Source: Diphasiastrum complanatum (Eukaryota > Streptophyta > Lycopodiopsida > Lycopodiales > Lycopodiaceae). Taken from it: a stretch of 64,000 nucleotides of DNA. The notes below the pieces were generated by a model. It saw only the letters and a program-made list of their open reading frames with translations. It ran no database searches and was not told the DNA's origin. Shown piece by piece: positions 56,132 through 64,000 of the stretch; the first letter of the stretch is position 1, and each line of letters starts with the position of its first letter. Both the position numbers and the translations under genes were made by a program. The stretch is taken from assembly GCA_029204225.1 (NCBI GenBank), contig CM055110.1, forward strand, positions 33,236,416 through 33,300,415. Direction: 5' to 3'.

Positions 56132-57096
56132 TTGTCGCTTCTAGGGCTTTCTTACCATGTGGGGCCACCAAATGGTGCCACATGGCCTATGGACCTCAAA
56201 GGTTTATAAAAATTAACTAAGGCCCCTTCTCCGACCTCCAACACCAACGTAATGTACTGCAGCTCCTCTCCTACCTTGGGCGATCTGTAGGTACAGAGGA
56301 GGACCAAAGAGGTACAAATCTTGAAAGGACAGCCATTCAAAGTATAAGTTTTGGATTTACTTCATTAATATTCTAACAAGATTTAAGCTTATCAATATTA
56401 TGGTTTGCAACTTAAAGCTAACTTTAAAGCTAAGTGGGGAGGCGCACCATCTCCTTCCCCCACTTGTCAGAGTTATAAAGTTGAGAGGGTACATGGGGAA
56501 GCGTGATGCCTCGTCACCTCTATTATGTTGCATCACAAGTACCACCACTTGCAGAGGGTACAACAATCCCCCCACTTTACAAATCTGGACCATGGAAGAA
56601 TGAGGCGCCAGGCGCTGCACTGCTTGCATAGTATCAGAAAGAACACAAGAGAGGTAAGATAATTCAACACCCCCCACCCCCCGTAGGTCCATGGATTGCC
56701 TGATGCAGTATCCGTACGGAGAGACGGATTGAAACTATGGGACTGCATGCATAATGAGGCAGTACATAGGTCCCAAAGGAGGCACATCCAATACTTTAAA
56801 CAAAATGTTTAAAGTGGATTGTTATTTTTTCAAAACTAAAATCAATCCATAAAAGAATCATTTCTTTAAAATAAGTCAAAGGTAAAGCTTAAAGTTTCCA
56901 AGTAGCTTTAAGCCAACCAATTACCTTGTGCTCTACCGCAATTATTGACATTTATATTTTGCTATACTTAATCTGATAACAGCTCTTTTGTTCTGCGTTC
57001 AAATTTGTGTCATATTGCTATACTTATTTTCATTATGTCTGACTTTCTTGTTGCTCAATCTATTAATCTGTTCTTAGCTATTGACGACTAATATTC
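56132..57096. other. Stretch without recognised gene
   Basis: Two overlapping minus frames (56357-56692, 56533-56787) have ordinary composition but no domain that I recognise. It may hold the leader of gypsy C; no primer-binding site or LTR was identified. 56400-56720 is somewhat richer in C and G than its surroundings. Confidence 0.35.
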
Positions 57097-57235
57097 CTAT
57101 CAAGCACGGTCGTGCTGGCAACACGTGACCACTTACGATGGTGACACGTGGCACCCAAACATGTTGATAATGCCAGACCTGCGTCATGGCCCTTGTGAGG
57201 CCGTCACTAAACGGCGTACCGTTATGGTACATAAC
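57097..57235 (-). repeat. gypsy LTR-start fragment, second copy
   Basis: It is the counterpart of 13293-13434: the minus strand reads TTATGTACCATAACGGTACG and continues to CGACCGTGCTTGATAGG. It joins a reverse-transcriptase fragment at the same position as in the first copy. Confidence 0.6.
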
Positions 57236-58030
57236 TCCCTGCCACTTCATCCAAAAATATTTTGGTTAATGGCAATGGGAAGTGATCCTTTACAGTAAAC
57301 GAATTAAGTTTGCGGTATAGGTTGCCAATCATCTTGGGTGACTATAACTATAGGGCTTTACCGAAGTGTATAGTCGATAGTATATATAAATCCCAACGTT
57401 ACCAGTTTTTTAATCTCTGCCCTAACTTGTTATGCATGCTTCAGATTCATTCAATACCATTGTGGACGCAAATTGGTCGTGCATCAATGATAATGTCAAT
57501 TGCGTGCTCATAGATCTCGTTGCCATTGGAATGGTCATTGTGGCTTTTGGCCTTGCATCATTTGTAGTCCTTGCTGACAAGGTGCTGGCTATTGTTGCAT
57601 TTGCGGCTGTGGTGATTGTTGTTGATGCATCTGCACTGCAAATGCCCCCGTGGTTGTCACAGCCTGTAATCTTCCACAATCATTTGTCCAATGACTGTAC
57701 GTATTACAAATAGTGTAGTACCATGAGCCACTAGGACATTCATTAATGTAATGTCCCTCTTGATTGCAGTTTCAGCAACGTACATTTCCTTGTCTGAATT
57801 CAATGGTAACTACGTCATTATTTCAAACAACCGTGTGTTTCTTATCCTTCCCTTCTTCTTATGTTTTTTGGATTTCTTGCCCTCATGAGAAGAAGAAGAG
57901 CTATATGGAACTAAAAGACACTAAATCTATCTTGGAGTCGAAATCGGACAAATCACTTCCATTTGGTGTTTCAATCATAGCAAATGGCGGCTTGGAGATT
58001 CTTGCATCATGGTTGAGCTCTTTAATATTT
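57236..58030 (-). pseudogene. gypsy gag-knuckle and RT fragment (K2)
   Basis: From the right on the minus strand: gag end (PPFAMIETPNGSDLSDFDSK, about 57985-57930) and a CCHC knuckle with a stop at its second position (C-x-NCNQEGHYINEC, about 57775-57735). A second, weaker one follows (ICNTYSHWTNDC), then a Gln-rich stretch and, from 57514, RT N-terminal sequence (EIKKLVTLGFIYTIDYTL, SPIVIVTQ, KDHFPLPL, FLDEVAG). The protease found in the related fragment K is missing, with the join at GAGATCTATGAGCACG. Confidence 0.65.
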
Positions 58031-58259
58031 GCTGTTTAAATTAATCTATTGTCACACATGTTCTTGAGTGTCTACCTTTCACTTGCGAACTTGGTCTGCA
58101 TTTGTCTCTTGCCAAGTGGAGGCTTGGATGATGAGATATCATGACATGGGGCCAGTCTTGCCTTTGTAAATATGCCATTTTATTTTGAGCAATTCATTAG
58201 ATGCAATGCCATGATAGGCCAAAAATGGATGTAATTTTCATTAATATTTTTCAATTATG

Positions 58260-58598
58260 ATAGAATCTTAGCTTCAAGAAAATTGATTATAGAGATATCA
58301 TGCACTTTGTTGGAGAGTTCATCTATGATTTATTTATTAATATAGTATATATAATTATCATTTTGCAAGAGAGAGAAGTAGTGCTATTCATATGATTTAA
58401 TGATACAAAAGGCAAAATGATGGTTATGTGAAAATATATTGGTTATCAACTGATATTTTGGTTTTACTTTGACATCTAGTAACATCAAAGATTTTGCTAA
58501 TATCAGTGTTTTTAATATTTCAAATTACTATTACCTTTGGCTAATAATATATTTGCATGACTTTATGTTTTAAGAAAGATCATATTGTGACAATATAG
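58260..58598 (+). repeat. Dispersed repeat R, left part of interrupted copy
   Basis: It matches 48765-49000. It ends with GACAATATAG, the last five bases being the target duplication of the copia element that begins at 58599. The repeat resumes at 63173. Confidence 0.8.
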
Positions 58599-59300
58599 TG
58601 TGAAAGTACTGTACTTTAGGACCATAAATGGATCTACAAAAGATCCACAAGAGTGATTGGATGCTTGCTTAACAATCTATCAAAAAACTAGACACAAAAA
58701 AGTTGATCTAGATTGGCAGTTTGACAAACAACAAGCATTAACAATCAAAAGCATTGATCAACATTGAAATCCGAGCCCACACGTGTGTACTACAGGCTGT
58801 AGTACGGACTTCAACCTGAGAAACAAGTAGAGATTGATTTGGTTTCATTTGGATCACAAAAACTCAATGTACATAGTGAACTAGCTTGAGATTGCCAATG
58901 AGCTCCAAAAAATTTCTATCTTCTCACTATGGAGAGAGGGAATACATAGCAAATTCGACTTCCTTCTTGAAGTTAGGTGGATTTCCAGCATGTAATAAGG
59001 AAGTTAACTCACTCTCCTTGACCTAAAATGAAACCCTAGTCTATTTCCTAGAGTCATGCTTGGTAGATAGCTAGTTGGTCAAATTTTCACCTTAAATCTA
59101 GGATTTAGGTCCTATAAACTAGGAATCACTACCAAAATGACATGACCAACCCTATGGACTTGACCTAGCCTACATTAGGATGGGTTTCCCACGTGGCATC
59201 ATGGCCTCACATGTGTGGGACCCACTTGTGTACACAATTTACACTATTCTACATGGTTTTTGATCAAGCTAGATTTGCCAATTTTTGGCAATTCTTCACA
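58599..59300 (-). repeat. 3' LTR of copia F
   Basis: 702 bp, plus-strand start TGTGAAAGTACTG and end CAATTCTTCACA. Its neighbour at 59301-59312 reads AAATTTGGGGAG on the minus strand, the polypurine tract. Confidence 0.95.
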
Positions 59301-59312
59301 CTCCCCAAATTT
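59301..59312 (-). other. Polypurine tract of copia F
   Basis: Minus strand AAATTTGGGGAG directly before the TGTGAAG start of the 3' LTR, in the position where plus-strand DNA synthesis is primed. Confidence 0.85.
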
Positions 59313-59507
59313 AGCTTGATCTATTTACAACTCTCTTGATAGATCAATGAAAGCTTTTAGAAGTGTCTAAAAAATCCAGCTACAAAGAAAGAACTTTTGA
59401 GACTCCAATAGAGAGTGATGTCCATGAAGGATCTTTCACCACCTCTTAGAGGATCCCTTACAAGATGTTCCATAAATGTGTCTATATACATGTAGCACAC
59501 TTCAAAA

Positions 59508-61688
59508 CTAAACATCATGCCAAGCCATGGATTCCAAGGCATTTTGTGCACTTGAAGATACATCAATTAAAATATTAAGTGCATAAATAATGTTTCCAAA
59601 GACAACTTGTCTTGCTTGATCCACATGATTGAGCCTAGATGGCTCCATCTTGATACTCAAGGTTCTTCTTGGAGTCTTCGGATCTTGAGCTTGCTCCTCC
59701 ACTTGACTTGACTCCAAACCATCAATGAATTGAATAAGGTGTTGATCCAAAGGTGCTTCTTCAAGTTTACAAATCTTCCACTCTTGAAAGATCACATTTC
59801 CACCATTGACAAATTCTTTGGCTGAAAACAAGTAGATTCTACAATCTCTACTTGAAGAGCAAAACACTACCATTATTCCTATCATTGAAATAGGATAATC
59901 TTTGGTCCTTACATTGGAATGATCATGCTCAAAGCATGTGGACCCAAAGATTTCCAATACAAATGATGTTTCATCTTTTATGACACTATTCAAACTATTA
60001 CAAAAATAGTTATCCAACGAAATTGCTTTATCAACAACAAATGTAGATTTCAAAGCATCCCATTTCATTGTCTTGTCATACAAAGTAATAAACACCATGA
60101 ATCTTAAAGGTAAGAAACAAGTCACCTCATGTCTACTAATACTTTCCAAAAAGTATTCAAAGATAGTAGACTCTCCAATGCTCACCACCCTTGCAAGATG
60201 CACACTTGAATGGACAATTTGCATGCAATTTGATGACTCGGCCATTGTCATTGAGGACTCCCTTGGAACTCTCATGCTTTGAGGCTGATCCTCAAGATCT
60301 TCCTCCTTTTGATGCTCCTCCTCAATGCAAGCAAGATCACACTTTGCCAAGATCTCCTCTTGAGTGATCTCCTCCTTTGCCAAGGTCATTCTTTCAAAAG
60401 CAACACTAGCTTCCAACTTAAACAATCTTCCATGTTTAAATCCCTTTGCAATGCAAACATCATTCTTCAAGATGAAGCAAACACCATGCTTAAAGTGGAC
60501 ATCCAAACCACTCTCTAAGAGTAGACCAACACTAAGCATATTCTTGGTGATTGATGGTACATAAAGGACATTTTCTAGATCCATGCATTTTGAGGATTCT
60601 AGATACAAAGAAATGGTGCCAACACCATCTATCCTACACTCTTCATCATTTGCAGTAAAGACAAACTTTTTAGCATCATTGAATGAGTGTAAGGTTGAGA
60701 AAAAGTCCTTTTCACAAGACATGTGGGAGCTAGCCCCACTGTCGATCCACCAATTGTCTCTTGAATTGCTATTGCTTGTTGGTGAGGATGTAGATGCCAT
60801 CAAGAATACATCTACTTCATCCTCCTCCTCCTCCTTTGCAAGGTTTCCTTGTTTGTCCTCCTCCACTTGTGCTCTTAGCCTCTTGTAGCATTCAGATGCA
60901 TAATGCCCCTTCCTTCCACAAAAGAAGCATTTTTGCTTTGACTTGTCCTTTGAGCTTGATGCATCATCCTCTTCTTTGGCCTCCTTTGGATGCTTCTTCT
61001 TTCCATTGGTCTTCTTTTTGCCCTTGACTGAGAAATTGGCTTTCTCATCACCATCCTGCAAAGACAAGGAACTCATCCTAGATTTTGCATGGAGCATCCT
61101 ACACTCTTCAGCCACTAATACACTGTGAAGTTTTTCTATAGTTGGCAAAGTGTCTTGGATGGCAAAACTTTGGACCAAATTTGCAAAGTCATCTCCTAGA
61201 CCATTAAGGACAATTTTTACAAGCTCTCCATCATGAATCTTCTCTCCAATGGAAGCCAACTCCCTATTTAGAGACTTGATTCTGAGTACATAATCATGTG
61301 CACTCTCCTCACTTCTTCTCATGCTTTGCAAAATTTGATTTCTAAGCATAAGAACTCTAGAAGTGTTGCTAGACTCATAGATTGATTTTAAAGACTCCCA
61401 AGCCTCTTTAGCACTAGTACATGCTGATACTTCTCTCAACAAATCATTGCTCACATTCATCTTCACACAATGAAGTGCAAGCCTAGATCTCTTCTTGTAT
61501 CTAGCTAACTCTTGTGCACCTAGAGGTTCATCTTCATCTTCAATCAAGAACTCATAAAGGTCTTGGAGCACTAAGAGTGACTCCATTCTAACCTTCCAAA
61601 TAGCATAATTTGTAGAATTCAACCTCTCACTAGCTTCTAGAAGGTATGCTCCAGCAGATCCCATCTTACTAGTGACTTCTACAAACAA
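59508..61688 (-). CDS. copia F gag-protease polyprotein with integrase relic, 726 aa
   Basis: Residues 18-200 are a UBN2-type gag (LNSTNYAIWKVRMESLLVL, SAKEAWESLKSIYESS, DYVLRIKSLNRELASIGEKI). A Lys-rich linker leads to a CCHC knuckle CFFCGRKGHYASEC (254-267). The protease has WWIDSGASSHMS (313-324) and continues to VLYVPSITKNMLSVG (375-389); FKHGRLFKLEA marks the pre-integrase region. Residues about 490-545 align with the integrase core (HSSVHLARVVSIGEST, SISRHEVTCFL, FITLYDKTMKWDAL), but the catalytic Asp residues are gone. LEIFGSTCFEHDHSNV to GNVIFQEWK (578-637) is the integrase C-terminal part. No RT follows. The frame is entirely open. The start at 61688 may be a few codons early: a second Met (residue 9) also precedes the gag. 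Confidence 0.9.
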   Translation of the reverse strand: MFVEVTSKMGSAGAYLLEASERLNSTNYAIWKVRMESLLVLQDLYEFLIEDEDEPLGAQELARYKKRSRLALHCVKMNVSNDLLREVSACTSAKEAWESLKSIYESSNTSRVLMLRNQILQSMRRSEESAHDYVLRIKSLNRELASIGEKIHDGELVKIVLNGLGDDFANLVQSFAIQDTLPTIEKLHSVLVAEECRMLHAKSRMSSLSLQDGDEKANFSVKGKKKTNGKKKHPKEAKEEDDASSSKDKSKQKCFFCGRKGHYASECYKRLRAQVEEDKQGNLAKEEEEDEVDVFLMASTSSPTSNSNSRDNWWIDSGASSHMSCEKDFFSTLHSFNDAKKFVFTANDEECRIDGVGTISLYLESSKCMDLENVLYVPSITKNMLSVGLLLESGLDVHFKHGVCFILKNDVCIAKGFKHGRLFKLEASVAFERMTLAKEEITQEEILAKCDLACIEEEHQKEEDLEDQPQSMRVPRESSMTMAESSNCMQIVHSSVHLARVVSIGESTIFEYFLESISRHEVTCFLPLRFMVFITLYDKTMKWDALKSTFVVDKAISLDNYFCNSLNSVIKDETSFVLEIFGSTCFEHDHSNVRTKDYPISMIGIMVVFCSSSRDCRIYLFSAKEFVNGGNVIFQEWKICKLEEAPLDQHLIQFIDGLESSQVEEQAQDPKTPRRTLSIKMEPSRLNHVDQARQVVFGNIIYALNILIDVSSSAQNALESMAWHDV

Positions 61689-61694
61689 GAAATA

Positions 61695-62035
61695 GATTTG
61701 ATTGACTTGAAACTCACAAAGGTCTCACACTTGCAGTGTTTCACTCAAATCTGATTTCTAATCCAACAAATGGACTTATAATCATAGTTCTATCACTCCC
61801 TCACAAAGCTGGAATGAAGATAAGATGAAGTGAAAACTACTTTCAAACAAATCTTGCCAAGAAATGGATTTGATTGTCTCTAGAAACTCACTAAGGTCTC
61901 TCTCTTGTAGTTTTTCACTCAAATTAGATTTCTAATCCAACAAATGGACTTATAATCTCAGTTCTAGCACTCCCTCACAAAGTTGGAATGAAGATAAGAT
62001 GATGTGAAATCTACTTACAATCAAATCTTGCCAAT
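61695..62035 (-). repeat. Tandem duplication in the leader of copia F
   Basis: Two units of about 170 bases (about 61695-61862 and 61868-62035) share TTTGATTG...ACTCACWAAGGTCTC, AATCCAACAAATGGACTTAT and GGAATGAAGATAAGATGA. They lie just upstream of the polyprotein start, in the part of the RNA that carries packaging signals in other LTR elements. Confidence 0.8.
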
Positions 62036-62457
62036 TTTGGCTATTTTTGGACAAAAAACAATGACTTAATCTCTTTCTTCCTTCTTGGTGTACTTTCAAG
62101 ACCTGTTTTTAACCTTAATAGGACTTGAACTCAGCCTAGATTAATTAGATTCCTTGAAACAAATTCAAATCTAATCAATGGCAAATGATCTTGGTAGATT
62201 ATCCTAGGATCTCCACCAAAAATTACACAATAGCTCACAAATTGAATTTTTTTGGATCAAATGAATACCATGCATTAAATTCAGGTTCAGAGGTGCCCAC
62301 ACATGTGGACAGTACGGATTTGGATCCCTACCAAGTTTGGGATCAAATCTCCTCACCAAAATCAAGATTCTAGCTTGCCCTCTCAATACTAGTTTTTAGC
62401 ACCAAAACTTGCTAAAAATGGATTTGCATTAGATCAATGGCTTATGCTCTTGTACTT

Positions 62458-62470
62458 GTCTCTGATACCA
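62458..62470 (-). other. Primer-binding site of copia F
   Basis: The minus strand reads TGGTATCAGAGAC directly after the CACA end of the 5' LTR, matching the initiator Met tRNA complement over 11 bases (TGGTATCAGAG). Confidence 0.9.
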
Positions 62471-63172
62471 TGTGAAAGTACTGTACTTTAGGACCATAAA
62501 TGGATCTACAAAAGATCCACAAGAGTGATTGGATGCTTGCTTAACAATCTATCAAAAAACTAGACACAAAAAAGTTGATCTAGATTGGCAGTTTGACAAA
62601 CAACAAGCATTAACAATCAAAAGCATTGATCAACATTGAAATCCGAGCCCACACGTGTGTAATACAGGCTGTAGTACGGCCTTCAACCTGAGAAACAAGT
62701 AGAGATTGATTTGGTTTCATTTGGATCACAAAAACTCAATGTACATAGTGAACTAGCTTGAGATTGCCAATGAGCTCCAAAAATTTTCTATCTTCTCAGT
62801 ATGGAGAGAGGGAATACATAGCAAATTCGACTTCCTTCTTGAAGTTAGGTGGATTTCCAGCATGTAATAAGGAAGTTAACTCACTCTCCTTGACCTAAAA
62901 TGAAACCCTAGTCTATTTCCTAGAGTCATGCTTGGTAGATAGCTAGTTGGTCAAATTTTCACCTTAAATCTAGGATTTAGGTCCTATAAACTAGGAATCA
63001 CTACCAAAATGACATGACCAACCCTATGGACTTGACCTAGCCTACATTAGGATGGGTTTCCCACGTGGCATCATGGCCTCACATGTGTGGGACCCACTTG
63101 TGTACACAATTTACACTATTCTACATGGTTTTTGATCAAGCTAGATTTGCCAATTTTTGGCAATTCTTCACA
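62471..63172 (-). repeat. 5' LTR of copia F
   Basis: 702 bp, the same length as the 3' LTR, with about four substitutions relative to it (near positions 62661, 62680, 62783 and 62799). The promoter should lie within it on the minus strand; I did not assign a TATA box. Confidence 0.95.
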
Positions 63173-63985
63173 TATAGTTGTCACAAACATTATTGCTACC
63201 AATTCAGAGTTAGAAGTGGTAGATGCTTTCGTTTGGTAATTGTAGCCAAGAATCTTAGAGCTCTAAGACTGAACATTGGCAAAGACCCTCACAATTTTGT
63301 TGGCCTGATCCACACAAATACCTTTTTAGATATAGTCGTTCTCTTAGGTTTGGTGAATGTTTGCTCTAGTTGGACAATGTTATAGTTGCTCTATTAGATC
63401 AAAATTTGATAAATAGTAATCAATAACAAATATGACAGTACTGACATATTGTTGAAAGAAAGATAAGAAGGGAACCTTCATAGCAAATGAGAGAAAGAAG
63501 ATCAAACTATTGATTATTTCTCACAAAACTCATACATCAATTGACACACTCCCAACTAGTTATGGTGCAGAGACGTTTGTAGACACAACTACAGAAATAG
63601 CATGGTTGTTAACATGACATCAAATGACACACTCTCACCTAGTTATAGTGCATCGAAGTGTGTAGACATTGCTTCAAAAATGACATGGATGTTAACATGA
63701 CCAATCACTTGGCTGGGTTTACATCATTACATATCTACATCTTCAAAATAGTTTGTCCCCAATTAATACAAATTGCCCTTACGATGTCAATTTTAATACA
63801 TCGAACAAAGTTACCTCATTTAAACTTCTATATCATATACAAAAAATCTAGACTACACATTAAAAGTACAATTTATGACAAAGTACGGCTCCACAAACTT
63901 TGTACTTTACAATCATTCTCTAATTTGCTATTAGTTTAAGTCATTTAGAATGAAATAGAATGACATTTAGGATGAAAATGTAATT
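63173..63985 (+). repeat. Dispersed repeat R, right part of interrupted copy
   Basis: It begins with the target duplication TATAG and TTGTCACAAACATTATTG and follows 49005-49790 to near the window end. The two 85-bp units start at 63534 and 63619. No gene is recognised. Confidence 0.8.
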
Positions 63986-64000
63986 ACTATTTAGTGATAT

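Larger units (their letters stand above)
58599..63172 (-). mobile_element. Complete non-autonomous Ty1/copia element F (4574 bp)
   Basis: Two LTRs of 702 bp (58599-59300 and 62471-63172) with TGTGAA...TTCACA ends differ at about four positions by eye. The 5-bp sequence TATAG is duplicated at 58594-58598 and 63173-63177. On the minus strand the 5' LTR is followed by a primer-binding site (62470 downwards), a 780-base leader, one 726-codon frame and a polypurine tract before the 3' LTR. The frame encodes gag, zinc knuckle and protease but no functional integrase and no RT or RNase H, so the element depends on others for movement. Confidence 0.95.

Noticed and set aside
60073-61128. Several plus-strand frames of 60-100 codons
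   Set aside because: They are antisense to the open 726-codon copia F frame and have no domain of their own.

Overview
The window is nuclear DNA of a flowering plant, almost entirely made of nested, broken and duplicated transposable elements, with one probable host gene. The plant assignment rests on reverse-transcriptase elements primed by initiator-Met tRNA (TGGTATCAGAGC) or Asp tRNA, chromovirus-type Ty3/gypsy polyproteins with a chromodomain-like tail, a CACTA TNP2 transposase, GT-AG introns, and a secreted S-protein homologue (SPH/S1 family). The species cannot be named from this sequence.

Layout. 1-7337 and 15905-30490 are largely inverted copies of one composite: a flanking block rich in GACGTCGG motifs, a decayed Ty3/gypsy element (A at 1410-4638 minus; B at 22335-26396 plus), and a Ty1/copia element inserted into its gag (D plus; E minus). 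Shared lesions show that the composite was duplicated after it had already decayed. 7338-15900 holds a second mosaic (gypsy gag, copia integrase/RNase H, gypsy protease/RT on the minus strand); much of it recurs inverted at 39895-42628 and in part at 53520-54042. 26440-28430 is an unrecognised intron-bearing-looking stretch. 30927-31484 is a hAT-type MITE. 31500-39890 is another gypsy element (PBS for Asp tRNA, three zinc knuckles, protease, then a 2 kb T-rich insertion, then RT/RNase H/integrase). 42628-46265 is a CACTA remnant. 46425-47880 is a copia RT/RNase H end with a CATGCA-rich putative LTR. 48755-49790 is a dispersed repeat. 54043-58030 holds two more gypsy fragments.

The probable host gene lies at 51203-52678: TATA box, (CT)n leader and a two-exon frame encoding a 131-residue secreted SPH-like protein.

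The best-preserved mobile element is a complete, young, non-autonomous copia element at 58599-63172. It has 702-bp LTRs differing at about four positions, a TATAG target duplication, PBS and PPT, and one open 726-codon frame encoding gag, zinc knuckle and protease followed by an integrase relic without catalytic residues. It has no reverse transcriptase and must be mobilised in trans. It inserted into a dispersed repeat whose unoccupied form is still present at 47880-48070.
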